NCBI GenBank assembly: GCA_037954665.1
Contig: JBBMOL010000097.1
Location: 806,001-870,000 of the forward strand
Reading direction: 5' to 3'
Source: Laguncularia racemosa
Lineage: Eukaryota; Streptophyta; Magnoliopsida; Myrtales; Combretaceae
DNA length: 64,000 nucleotides
Shown: positions 23,329-35,183 of the stretch, in pieces
Position numbering within the stretch: position 1 is the first letter of the stretch
How the letters are laid out: each line of letters opens with the position of its first letter
Notes under the pieces: generated by a model
Told to the model about the DNA's origin: nothing
Databases searched by the model: none
Seen by the model: the letters and a program-made list of their open reading frames with translations, nothing else
Translations under genes and position numbers: made by a program

Positions 23329-26300
23329 ATGGAGCGTTATGAGATACTGAAAGATATCGGGTCTGGTAATTTTGGTGTGGCCAAGCTTGTTAGAGACAGA
23401 TGGTCTGGTGAGCTCTGTGCTGTCAAGTATATCGAAAGAGGCCAGAAGGTATTTATCGATACCAGGATTTTTCGTGTTGTTTCTTTTATAAAGTTTGAGA
23501 TTAGATTTCGGGTTTTTTTTTTTCCCCTTATTGTCAATAAGTATTTTCAAATGACTTTGTTTTGTGTAGATTGATCAGCATGTGCAGAGAGAGATCATGA
23601 ATCACCGATCCTTGAAACATCCGAATATTATAAGGTTTAAGGAGGTAAAGTTGACACAAGGTTTTGATCATTGAAGTTCAGTGTCAATTGAAATTTTTGA
23701 AGATCTGGGCAGAAAAAAGAAGAACTTGTTAAAGATGTCCTGTCCTGCTGCACCTTCTTATTGTCTTACGATGTTTACCATGCATTTTTTTAATGTGTTA
23801 TGTCATTTAAGTGTGTTGAGCTAGGAAGGATTGTAGGTGAAGGGAAAGAATCATGTATAGGGTTTAAGCTGGAGATGTCTCTAGCTTGTTTTCTCACAGA
23901 AGATTTCCATGCATTTAGAAATGCATACTCGATAGCAGTAGTGAAGCTCGGAATGGGGGATGGTCAAGAAGTGTCCACGGCTCAAGCAAGATAGTTTCAG
24001 TTGGGGAATTTCTAGACAGAGAAGATGTCCAGGACGCGCAATCAGATGTGCTATTGTCAAATTTGATGCAGAATTGACGTGGGAGTCCTCATTGTATATA
24101 GTTCAGATTGGAAACATATAAAATATTGTTTGCTTATTGACAAAAATATTAGAGGGCTTAAGGATAATACTGAAGCATATCTAATGGCAAAACTGCAAGA
24201 TTGAAAAAGAAAACGAAATCATCAGTTGCTGAGCCCAATTCATTACCAAAACGTGCAGCTTTCATTTCTAAAGATGGCATAAGTTAAATGCTGAAACACA
24301 CAGCATCATTAACCTAAGCCTGAGAGGTTTTTGCTTGGTGTCAGCAACACTTGAGAAACATGCTTATTGTGGTTTGCTTTTAGGTAGTCCAGCAAGTTTA
24401 TTGTTTCTGAATTCTGATCATAAAAGTATGATCCTTTATTCTGCAGGTATTTCTTACGCCAACTCATTTAGCTATAGTCATGGAATATGCTGCTGGAGGG
24501 GAGCTTTTTGCCAGGATTTGTAATGCTGGCAGATTTGGCGAGGATGAGGTAGTGTAATTCTAAAGGCAGAGATGTTTGGAAGTTTGCAGGCTTTACACGT
24601 ATAATTCAGCTGTTTATCATTGTCTGAACACACACTGCATCATCTTGTCATATTGTAATGAATTCTTCATTGTATATATGTTAAGAGAAATCATCTCTCC
24701 TGCTGCGAAATTTCCTTTCAATAATCTTCTGGTGTGAGTGTGACCCTCTGATGTTACGATAGAAAACTATTTACATTCCAATCAGAACAAACCCCTAATT
24801 AATGCTCATTGTATAATCAATTTCCGTAGAATTGTACAGCCTTTTCTTCTTTATATCCCCTTATAGGAGTTCCTTTGATATGTTCTGTGCTAATGTAGTC
24901 CCTTCTGTTTTCTATGTGTTTGTACCAGGCAAGATTTTTCTATCAACAACTTATATCAGGAGTCAGCTACTGCCATTCAATGGTATCATTCTTTTCCTGT
25001 AACTGTGAATATACTGATTGAACAATAAATATAATATTGAACTGATACCTTTTAGCTTAAACTTTCAAATTAATTGGTTGTGAAGATAAATTTAACGTGG
25101 CATCAGAACGGGCAGTTGTATATTCAAAATTCTTATGCAATCATTTCAATTCCTATTTAATATTTCCATGTGGTGGATTCTAATCGATGTTTCTGCATAC
25201 ATGTGAGGGGAATATTGAATAACATTCATAAAATCAAACTAGTGTCATTTAGTTCATATTCTTAGAGCGGTTGGTTGGTTGTGAAACTAAATCTAAACCA
25301 TATCAATTAACTTCCCTACAACTCTGGATATTTTATCCTTTGCTGACTGATTTAGCAAATTGTCTTACTTGGTTGCAGCAAATATGTCATAGGGATCTCA
25401 AGCTGGAGAACACACTTCTTGATGGAAGCACTGCACCCCGTCTTAAAATATGTGATTTTGGCTACTCCAAGGCAATTTAGTTGGTGATTAGTTTCTCATG
25501 ACAAAATTCATCTATATATTGATACTGACTGTTCAATGTCATGTGCAGTCATCGGTGTTACACTCACAGCCAAAATCCACTGTGGGAACACCAGCCTATA
25601 TTGCCCCGGAGGTATTATCTACAAAAGAGTATGATGGGAAGGTATTTTATTTAATATTTCCTGTTATTGATACTTCCATTGTAGGGTATAAAAGCTTGAT
25701 GGTTGGATTATGGTTGGGAAGTGCAGATTGCAGATGTTTGGTCCTGTGGGGTTACTTTATATGTGATGCTGGTTGGTGCTTATCCATTTGAAGATCCATC
25801 TGAACCAAGAAACTTCAGGAAAACAATTCAGGTAATCCCTGCAGAGCTGTGAAAATTGAAATTCCTATCATGGTTAACTTCGCTTCTAGAAATAGACTGA
25901 CACCTAAATGACACTTTACAGCGAATCCTAAGCGTCAATTATGCAATTCCAGACTATGTTCGGATTTCCATTGAGTGTAGACATCTCTTGTCTCGAATTT
26001 TCATTGCTAACCCCGAAAAGGTAATGTATCTTCCGACTTTTGCTGTGCTCAAATGGCACATGTGCCTTATAGTTGTTCCTTTTTATGCTTTCTGTTTTTT
26101 AGGGGACAATTATCACAGGAAAAATTTAACCATAAAAGCCTTATCACTCCCTCTACTAACTGGTTTTGCCTTATGCTTCTTTATAGAGAATAACGATCCC
26201 AGAAATTAAAAGACATCCCTGGTTTTTGAAGAACTTACCTGTAGAGTTCATGGACGACAGCAAAGGTCTTGTACAGGCAGATTCCATGAGCGAATCATCT

Positions 26301-26468
26301 CAGAGTATGGAAGAAATTCTATCTATAATTCAAGAGGCCCGAAAACCTGGGGAAGCTTCGAAAACTGGAGGGCTTCTTGTGGGAGGTAGTATGGACATGG
26401 ATGACATGGAAGCTGATGCAGATATAGACGATATTGAAACAAGTGGTGATTTTGTCTGTGCAGTATGA
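23329..26468 (+). CDS. SnRK2.7/2.8-like: SnRK2 Ser/Thr protein kinase, subclass II-like, nine exons
   Basis: Exons: 23329-23448, 23570-23644, 24447-24548, 24929-24982, 25379-25471, 25549-25641, 25727-25831, 25922-26020, 26187-26468 (TGA). All junctions join in phase 0 and give 340 residues, the normal SnRK2 length. Visible motifs: glycine loop GSGNFG (11-16), ATP-binding Lys33 (AVKYIERG), catalytic HRDLKLEN (121-128), DFG (143-145), activation loop with Ser154 and Ser158 equivalent to the OST1 Ser171/Ser175 pair, YIAPE, then an SnRK2-box helix (SQSMEEILSIIQEARKP) and an acidic tail ending GDFVCAV. The GDFVCA end matches the SnRK2.7 type rather than the ABA-core SnRK2.6 end (VYAM). SnRK2 kinases act in the cytosol and nucleus in osmotic-stress and ABA signalling under PP2C control. 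The fifth intron has a GC donor. No disabling change was seen. Confidence 0.95.
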
Positions 26469-27337
26469 TTGCTAGAGCAAACAATCTAGGCTCTTAAGGC
26501 TGCTTTTTCTAAATGTTTCTTCAGGAATTAAAGTATGCTTACCAGAAGATCTGTGATGCATCACGATGCAATGCATATAGCAGCTCTTTCCCTAGAGACT
26601 TTGATACGTATGTATCTCCATCATCATGTCGTGCTTATAGTTCCACGTTTTTCCCGTTCCCTTGTTCCACGCATCATGAAACTTGCTTATAAGAGGATAT
26701 CGTTATGAATGATGGTATTATGTGCAGACTTGCCTCCTGGGTGGGGCTTAACAACTATAAAATGTCGTATGGAGTACTATATAATCCTGATAGCTATTAC
26801 TGTCTTTAGTTCTACAAACAACTCCATTCTGCTCATCCGATGATAATGGTGCGATGTCTTTGTTTGCAAACATAGAGAGGTCCTCCTCCTTTAGTTTAGT
26901 TGATAGATGTGGAACTTCTAGGAGTATTTGACTAGGAGCTATCAATCAGTAAACACCAATAAGATGCCATGGATTTGGTCCTTAACATTTATATATGTCG
27001 CCAGGGAAGCAGAAGCTCTCTGCTCGTTTCGGTTTAAGGCTGGACGAGTCTCAGAAATGCATGAGCGCTCACTTCAAGGCACCAATAGAAGATGTATTAG
27101 CCCTGCAGAAAGGTAGGATGTTGTAGAGGTTAGCACTGCAACCAAGCTTATAGATTTAGTGTAGTTATATATTTATTACTTAACAATCTCGCTTACTTAG
27201 TATCTGAGAAATTACCATGTCAGCGTCATAATCATTGTAAAATCGGACATGTTATATCCCGGCCAGGTAAACGGAGAACAGTAATCGCACAATACATGCC
27301 TGGAGGGCCTTGATAGGGAAAGTTTGAGGTCAAGTCA
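26469..27337. other. 3' flank of the SnRK2 gene
   Basis: This begins with the likely 3' UTR of the kinase gene. A GC-richer patch at 26985-27125 (around GCTCGTTTCGGTTTAAGGC) is compositionally unlike its surroundings and follows a pyrimidine/AG-like boundary at 26998-27003, so a spliced 3' UTR exon is possible but unproven. No protein domain is recognisable. Confidence 0.45.
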
Positions 27338-27477
27338 TTACCATTTTATTTAAATTGAAGTGATTTTTAGCAGATTTTGATGTATTTCTACTCTATTTTG
27401 GGGTTCTTTACCATTTTATTTAAATTGAAGTGATTTTTAGCAGATTTTGACGTCTTTCTACTATATTTTGGGGTTCT
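27338..27477. repeat. Tandem duplication of a 70-bp unit
   Basis: 27338-27407 and 27408-27477 are adjacent copies beginning TTACCATTTTATTTAAATTG, with only three differences. The near identity suggests a recent duplication. Confidence 0.9.
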
Positions 27478-27559
27478 TTTGTGAGTTCTTACCACATTTT
27501 AATAAACACTTGTAACATCATATTACCATCTTATGATTGAACATAATAACATACAAGGG

Positions 27560-29000
27560 TGAGTGATACTAAACAAACTTGTCGTTGTTAACTGCCTTTG
27601 TCATAAAATTTGTTATGTTGTCCTTAGTATGAATCCTTTGCATGTCCATGGTTCCTTCTTCAATTTTCTTACAAACGAAGTGATACTAAACTCGAATGTG
27701 TTTTGAACATTTAATGAAATGCTGGATTCCTTATGAGATGCAAGACACGCTAGCTATCACAAAACAAAGCAATTTTCTCTTATTTGTACCCGAGCTCATC
27801 TAATACCCTTTTCAACCATACTACTTCACTGGCTTATGTAGTTGCTACATATTCTGCACGTATGTAGCTACAACTAACTATAGTTTAGAAACTCGGCTTA
27901 CAATTTCGCCAACCAGTGTGAACACATAGCCTATGGTGGATTTACTTTATCAAGATCACTTACATAATTAGAATCAACATATCCTCTAATAATGAAGTCT
28001 GATCCACCATAACGCAATGCAGCATTTGAGGTTTCTTTTATGTGTCTTAGGATTCTTTTTATGACATTCCAATGCTCTCTACTAGGATTTGACAAGTGCA
28101 AACTAACCAATCCCATTATATGCACAATGTCTAGTCTTGAACATATCATAGCAAACATTAAGCTTCCCAATACGAATGCATATGGTACTAGAGATATTTC
28201 ATTCCTCTCTTCTTCACTGTTAGGATTCATATTGGTTGATAATTTGAAATTAATGAGTGGATAGAGATTGGCTTACAGTCTTGCAAATTGAAACACTACA
28301 AAAACTTCTTCAAATAATTCTTTTAAGAAAGCGAAATCTTCTTACTATTTTTGTCTTGATGACATTATATCCCTAGAATCTTGTTTGTCGATCTTAAGCC
28401 CTTCCTTTTGAATTTCCTAGCCAACCGTACTTTCAATTCCTTTATACGATCTTTGTTAGGACCTAATACTAACATATCATTTACATACAATAGCAAGATG
28501 ACGAAAATCATTTTCTCCAAACCTCTTGTAATATGCATAAAGGTATGCATTGAGTCCGTTGTATCCAAGGTTGGTTATGAAGGAATCAAATCTCTTGTAC
28601 CAACACCTTAGCATTTGTTTTAAATTGTACAGAGATTTACTCAACTTGCAAATCGGGTTCTTTTTTCCTTTTAATTCAAATCCTTTTGGTTGGAGCATAT
28701 AAATTCTAATTCACCATGAAGAAAAGTTGTTTTTACATCTCACTATCAAACATAGCATGCATTGCCAAGACTACCCGACCCGTTGTGATTTGAACCACGA
28801 GAGAGAATATTTTATTATAGTCAATACCTTTCTTTTGAGCATATCATTTTACCACCAAAGCACAATATCGCTTCACTTGATCATCACTATTTCTTTTAAT
28901 CTTATAAACTCATTTATTTCCAATGGGGTTTCTTCCTTATGGTAGTAGCACAAGCTCTCAAATTTTATTCTTATGAACAACTTTAATTTTTTTCTTGCAT
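27560..29000 (-). pseudogene. Reverse transcriptase and RNase H of Copia element 3
   Basis: Minus-strand fragments: a degenerate RT start at 29000-28700 (KRKVLTIIKYSL-like sequence and a KNNFSSW block where KTAFLHG is usual), NPICKLSKSLYNLKQ at 28660-28615, LLLYVNDMLVLGPNKDRIKE near 28490-28440, then the connection/RNase H part at 28230-27931 (SRLDIVHIMGLVSLHLSNPS, HWNVIKRILRHIKETSN, GYVDSNYVSDLDK), and a C-terminal HTKDNITNFMTKAVNNDKF near 27640-27580. The catalytic box is YVND rather than YVDD (Asn codon at 28479-28481). Confidence 0.83.
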
Positions 29001-29226
29001 TGCTATCATCCACTAAGATGCATCTGAATTACTCATTGCTTCATGAAAATTTGATGGCTCTCTATCCTCGATTAGAAGACAATATGCAAAATTACTTCTA
29101 ATAAAATAATTAGAATGCTAACTCGATGCTTTCCTTACGTAATTTGACTTCCACATTCTTGGAGCTTCAAGATTGTTTGCTTCATGTTCCTCATGCTCTA
29201 GTGCTACTTCAAAGGAATCATTTTGT

Positions 29227-30350
29227 TTAAACTCCTTCTCCACCTGTAGGGTTGTAGTTTCTAAATTTTCTTTTGTTTGAAGTGTTATCCTTTTCTTTTG
29301 TACTTTGCGACTTATCTTCTATAAAGATAACATCTCTAGTGACTAAAACCTTGCGGGTAGTGGATCCTACAAGAGATACCCCTTTTACTTCGTTAGCATA
29401 CCTCAAGAATAAACATTTCCTAGATTTTGGATCCAACTTTGTAGTTTCTTAGGCATTGTACATCACATACTAGACTTCTAAACATATGGAAGTTTGTATA
29501 GTTAATTGGCTTACTGGTCCACATCTTTATCAGTGTCTTTAACTCAATTGTTGTTGATGGGACTTGATATACAACATAACAAGCGGTGTATTCTAATAGA
29601 GACCTATTCATCGTCGGTGTATTCTCCTCCATTATTTGTCCTTTAACTTTTGATCTTATTTTCAAATTCAAGTTCAATCCATGCTTTAAAGACTTTGAAG
29701 ATTGAAAATGCATCTACTTTCCTTCTAATAGGATACACCTAGCATCTCCTAGAATAATCATCGATGAAGGATATAAAATACTACGCTTCTCCTAGGGATG
29801 GAACCGATACTTGCCAAACATCAAAACAAACCAATTCTAGAATAATTTTGCTTCTAGAAATTGATGTGCTAAACTTCAAGCGGTGTTGCTTACTAATAAC
29901 ACAATGCTCACAAAACGGTAGTGAAACATTTGTGAGACTAAGAAGTAGATTTTTATCAATAAGAATTCTCATTCCTTACTTGATTATGCATCATACCACA
30001 TCATTGTAGATGTTTTACTTGAACTACTAGAAGAAACTAATACTTTTACTTATTGTAGAGTTTCTCTCTTTAATGTGAACAAATTTGCAACTATCTTTTC
30101 TCCCTTCATAAGCACAAGCACTCCTCTAACTAATGTTATGATCTTTTTCTCAATTTCAACTTTGCATCCAAGATCATTAAGTTGTCCTAAAGACAACAAA
30201 TTCTTCTATAAGCCCTCCACATGCCACACTTCTCAAATAGTGCAAATTGTATCATCATACATCTTTGTCTTTACACTCCCAATACCGACAATCTTTAAAG
30301 CATTGTCATTACAGCTATACATAGACCCTCTTGAAATAGGTTCATAGTGA
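29227..30350 (-). pseudogene. Protease/pre-integrase/integrase of Copia element 3
   Basis: NLLSLGQLNDLGCKVEIEKK near 30205-30145 is the typical block before the GAG-pre-integrase; CEHCVISKQHRLKFSTS (29915-29865) is the zinc-binding HHCC C-terminus with the expected C-x2-C. 29713-29420 carries the integrase end (WTSKPINYTNFHMFRSLVCD) and 29436-29227 the C-terminal block (DPKSRKCLFLRYANEVKGVS, RKVLVTRDVIFIED). Stops and frame changes separate the pieces. Confidence 0.8.
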
Positions 30351-30479
30351 CAAAACCAATCTTTCTGAGAGGTCATGTGAAAGTACCTCCTAAGTCAAAG
30401 AGTTAAATGTTAGCAAATCTTTTCCTGCTTTCAATTGTTTCTACTACTTCACAACATAGAGCATTTCTATCATCAAAAG

Positions 30480-31300
30480 TGCTTGCCATGTTTCCTTGAG
30501 GATTGGAATTTTTTTTATTTAAATTTCAATGATCCCTTTGCAAGCGACTTTTCTTGCCATAGTTGTAGCATTTTAAATTCCTTTTATTTCTTGAATTTGA
30601 TCTACCATGGTTTTGGCTCCTACTTGAGCCATGTTCCATCGATCTCCCTCACATCATTGTTCAGGCCTCTGCTGCTTGTGCACTTGTTTGCCTATCTTCC
30701 TTGTTTTTGTGCCAACTCTCTTCTTCAACAATAGCAGTCACAATGTCATCAAAGACTTGTTTGTCTGTAAGGACATTGTTTATCAAGTTGATAATGAGTT
30801 GATCATATGAATCAAGTAGACTGTGAAGTAGATGTTCAGTATGCTTGCTCAAATCTATTTTGTAAACCAATGATGTGAGTTGAGAAAATATAGTGCTCAA
30901 AGTGTTGATATGATCTGTCAGCTAAATGGACTTTGAAAAATTTAAGTGTATAAAATTTTCTCTTAGGGAAAATTTTATTGTGGAGTGATTTGGCCTCATA
31001 TAATTTGGTGAGATGATCCTATATCTCCTTTGCCATCTTCTTATCCTCTATGCTTGACAATACCCCATCTTCTAGTCTTAGATGAAGATTTGCAACAGCA
31101 TTCCCGTCCATTTCATTTTATTTGGCTTTATTTGTGAAATTTGTTAACCCTTCATTAATTGCCACTAGGTAATCATCTTTGCGCAAAATTGCCTTCACCT
31201 TCAATTTTCATAATGAGAAATTACTCCCATTAAAATTTTCAATCTCAAATTTCACCACCATTACCTTGATTATAATTGCTTTGAGCCAAGAAAAACAGCT
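30480..31300 (-). pseudogene. Gag of Copia element 3
   Basis: 30900-30661 reads a UBN2-type gag segment (SQLTSLVYKIDLSKHTEHLL, LLDSYDQLIINLINNVLTDK, VFDDIVTAIVEEESWHKN). The zinc knuckle near 30575-30535 reads CYNYGKKSRLQRDH: the second Cys, the His and the last Cys of C-x2-C-x4-H-x4-C are all replaced. Upstream pieces reach about 31300. Confidence 0.75.
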
Positions 31301-31450
31301 CCAAGTATTTCATGTGAACTATTTTTGTGTATATGAATAGTCCTTGGTATCTACCAAAAGGTGAATTTAACTTATTTTTATGGTGTGGAGGATCTACTTT
31401 TTAGTAGTAACAATAAAACATACGATAAGTAAATATATACACCTAAATTA

Positions 31451-31463
31451 GACTTTGATACCA
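31451..31463 (-). other. Primer-binding site of Copia element 3
   Basis: The minus strand reads TGGTATCAAAGTC a few bases after the LTR end, the initiator-Met type PBS. Confidence 0.75.
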
Positions 31464-31468
31464 TTTCT

Positions 31469-31999
31469 TGTAAATATTGCCTTTCAATAGGATCGAATAG
31501 AGCAAGAGTTGCAACTAATAAATTTGAGAATAATAATAATAATAATGGACACATAAATTTTATATGGAAATCTCCTAAATAATTTAAGGTAAAAATCACG
31601 GATAAGGATAGAAGAATTTCACCATGAAGAAATAATTAGGAATTATAACATCTTTATATTATAGGGAGAAGAAATTAAAATACTTTCTTAGACATTAGGA
31701 GAAAACACACTAACTCTGTATTTTTTTTCTCTCTATCTTTCTTTTTTTTTTTTTTGATGATTTTAGGATTGATGAGAAAAGGCCAATTTATAGATCTTCC
31801 ATGCATGTCTATACTTGGATCAAGCTATTGCCAACTTCAACATTGAGTGAATGAGTTATCCATCTTTTCCCATCTCATCTCCCTTGACATTCTCAAAAAT
31901 GGTAGTTATATTTACTGTGCCAAATATATCATAGCTTGCTTAGGCTTAAGCTCAAAGCCCTTAAAAGTATTCCTATAAATATCAATTTGAAGTGTTACA
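31469..31999 (-). repeat. Probable 5' LTR of Copia element 3
   Basis: Next to the PBS. Plus-strand ends are TGTAA...TTACA, a short inverted terminus typical of LTRs. A minus-strand TATA-like TATAAATT lies at 31792-31785. The right boundary is inferred only from the TG/CA rule. A T-run (about 31741-31755) and a small AAT microsatellite (31531-31548) lie inside. Confidence 0.6.
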
Positions 32000-32885
32000 C
32001 AATTAGTTCAAACCCCACTCCTTAAGCTAACTTAGGTCAATTGTAATTGGATCAAACTCAATAAACACTTAATATAGCTTAGTAAGATAACTAGGTCAAT
32101 TTAGGCTCATAATTAAAAAATGACAAGACAAAACCAAATAAATAGAGCATGTAACTTTGTTCTTATGTTTCAAAAGGCGAGATTCTATTAAAAAAGAAAA
32201 AAAATTGCATGTTTATTGAGATAACTTAGATTTAAAGATACTTTTAATAAGGAGGAATCGTACATTTGCAAGCCTATCTAAAGAGATTTATTGGGTTTCC
32301 ATAAAAGTTTCAGTTGTCCACTTTGATGTGCCAATTTTATTAAGTGAATCGTGTCTTTATCTTCTATATTATTAAGTAAATACATGCTAATGAAATTCAT
32401 ATGAACTTAAAAATTATTAATGAAAATTGAATTACTAATTAATCATTCCATTTCATCTAAATCTACCTTTTCAACTATTTCCACATTTAACCTCATAAAT
32501 TCCACAATCTCATATTTTATGGAGCTAACCAAAAGCACTTCAACTTCAAATCCCACTTCTCATGTTTTAATGCTTCAACCATAGAACCATCCTAAAGTTT
32601 TTTTTTTTTTTCAATTCTCTAAATATCATAAGGTTACAAGTATTTATTTTTGCATACACATTGTGATGCACCATCTGCTAGTACATTTATAGTGTGAATT
32701 CAAAATTAAATTTATTAGTCCCAATTTTAGAATTTTGAAACGAAAAAACTTACTTAGTTTCCAATTTAAAATATTGTGAAAAATACCATTCATAACTATT
32801 GGTGGAGTGAGGAGGTGTATTGGCTAACGAGACAGCAATGGTTTTGGTGAAAGAGGTTGTTTCGGATGAAGAAGAGGCCATTATT
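32000..32885. other. Intergenic / transposon-derived non-coding DNA
   Basis: AT-rich; no gene seen. The last 100 bases (32790-32885) form a GC-richer strip just inside the PBS at 32886 and are probably the leader of a minus-strand LTR element. Confidence 0.5.
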
Positions 32886-32900
32886 GTGGTTCTAATACCA
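32886..32900 (-). other. Primer-binding site of a small LTR element
   Basis: On the minus strand TGGTATTAGAACCAC directly abuts an LTR ending TTTACA. It resembles TGGTATCAGAGCCAC. Confidence 0.65.
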
Positions 32901-33111
32901 TGTAAAGATTAGGGTTTAAGAGGAATAGAAGATGAGGGAAATTGATTTTAATTCTCATTAATGTGAAAGGCAAATATATAGATATTTATAATTTTTAATT
33001 ACAAGCTAAATAAGGTAATTAACAAGAAAAGGAAAACAAAGATATGACTAAATATACACCTAAGATACTCGGTATGTATTAAGGAAAGCAAAGATATGAC
33101 AGAATTTTACA
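32901..33111 (-). repeat. Short LTR, 211 bp
   Basis: Ends are TGTAAA and TTTACA on the + strand, giving a perfect 6-bp terminal inverse. A PBS abuts its left side and a purine-rich AACTAAAGGGAA (minus strand) abuts its right side. No second copy was found in the window. No internal coding region is attached. Confidence 0.6.
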
Positions 33112-35165
33112 TTCCCTTTAGTTCATTAAAGTCAAACCTGATTGTGCATCAAGACCAGCTACAAGAACTAGGTTTAAATCTTTTGAGCAAGCTTTGGCAT
33201 CATGAAGGTTATATGATGAAGATTAGGTGAATTTAAGAGTTTATGGAAGCATTTTGAATATGGAAAATAAGATATAAGTAAATGAGTCAAATCAAAGCTT
33301 ATAGAGTCAAGCTCAATAGTGGAGTTAAAGAGCAAATGAGTCTCAAAGCATTATAGAGGGACTTTACTTGAATAAGGACCTTGCCCATCTGAATGAAGTC
33401 AAGTAGAAGCAAGCTCAAAACCACTAAACTCCACTTCTTTCAAATGTAGGTACAAGCCATTCAAATGAAGTTTCCTTGACTTAGTTCAAATAGCTTAATG
33501 GCCTATGTAAATGAAGTGTCTCGGTAATTGCAATACATAGACACTTTGCTTAACTGGTATTTTTTTTGTCATTTAACCAATGTGTTCCCCTATAAGCTTA
33601 TTGCGATCAATTGTGTTGTTTGCTTATTTTCAACTTGTAATGTGTCAAATTATTATTTTCTATAAGACTTTAAAACACGTTTTAAAGTAACTAGATGACA
33701 ATTATTAGTATCAAATGTCACCAATGATAATATAAATGTTAGCAATAATGGTGACTCAATATCACCAAAGTATTAAAAGCAAATAGGTTATTTGTTACAA
33801 ACATAAACAAATATGAGAATATAAATAAAATAATACTTTCTAGAGTTCTTCCTAAAAGGGAAAGGAGAAGCTTTGTTGATGTGAGCATAGAATCAAGTTT
33901 AAAAAATCATAACTAAAGAGTCAAGTATTTCCACTTTTTTCAAGTTGAAGATCATCGATTTAGCTAATATATACATGTGATTCAAGGTAACCAAGTGAGA
34001 CTAAAAATATTGGTTAATCGAATTTTGATATTTAGGCAACTAAATTTACAACCTTAACTAGCCAAATTTGCAAATATTGGCCAATCAAATTTCCTAGAAT
34101 AGGTTGACCAAATTTGAACATTTTCATTTAGTTTTACATAAATTACTCATTTTTATATTTTCAATCAGTTTCCTATTTTAAAAGATAGTTTGGTTTATTT
34201 TAAGACTTATAAATAGGCATACTATATATTAATATAGTTAATTAATGAATGTTATACTAATTTTGGGTTTTGTTACCCTTGTAGATGTACAAATATAATG
34301 AGATGGATTTCTCCTAATTCATGAATAATGAGAGTATTAGCTTTCTTTATTCGATTGAGTTTTTATTGATCTAATTTAGATCATGGTAAACCAATTATAT
34401 CGATTCATGTATCATATCAATATTTATTTAAGACCTTACTTTAGGTTGTTTTATCGATAGTACATCATATCAATTGCCAACTCAATCTAAAGTTAATTTT
34501 GTTTCAATCTTTATACGTAATATCAAATATTGATTCTATCCATATCTTATTTATTTTTCATTATTTAAATCACCTAAAAACCATAAATAAAAGGGAATAG
34601 TATAATTTTTGGTTCTTAATGCATATTTATTTTTCTATTTGAGTCTCTAATTTTTTTTTTATTAGAGTTCTCAATATTTTCAAATTTTTATAAAAATAGG
34701 GCATTCATTATTTATGTTAAATTTTACGTTTATCTTAAATATGTATTAACTTCTGATTAGCTTTAGGCTAATTAATCAAGGTGGTTAGGGCATATACACA
34801 TTTTTCCAACTCCTTTTCTTAATTTTAATTATTATTTTATATTTTATATTTTTTATGTTATATTATTGTATATTTAATATTATTTTTAACTATATTATGT
34901 AAATAAATGTATTTAGTATTATTATTTTATTAATTTAATTATTATAAATCAATTTAAAGTTGATACATGTTATAGATAAATAGAATACTTAATAAATTTT
35001 ATAGAAGTTTTTTTTTTTAAGGTTTCAAAAATATTAAATTTTCAAATAAAAGAAAAAAAGGTTAAAGATTTAAATAAAGATTAAAAATATACTTTTTCTG
35101 TAAAAAGATACATTCTTTATTATTTCATCAGTTCTAAAATACCCATATCTAAAACCCTCCATCGG
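33112..35165. other. Intergenic AT-rich DNA
   Basis: No open coding region of note and no recognisable transposon protein. 34600-35090 is extremely AT-rich. Confidence 0.55.
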
Positions 35166-35166
35166 T

Positions 35167-35183
35167 TGGTATCAAAGCAAATC
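35167..35183 (+). other. Isolated primer-binding-site-like sequence
   Basis: TTGGTATCAAAGCAAATC matches the plant LTR-retrotransposon PBS. A readable internal region does not follow it, so it marks the stub of an element whose LTR would lie to the left (34.2-35.16 kb) and is not otherwise resolved. Confidence 0.5.

Larger units (their letters stand above)
27540..31999 (-). mobile_element. Copia-type LTR retrotransposon, minus strand, decayed
   Basis: In element orientation: 5' LTR (31999-31469), PBS (31463-31451), gag, pre-integrase, integrase, RT, RNase H tail near 27660-27560. All coding pieces are on the minus strand and broken. The 3' LTR expected left of 27540 was not recognised. The gag and integrase patterns differ from Copia element 1, so the two are not the same family copy. 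Confidence 0.85.
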
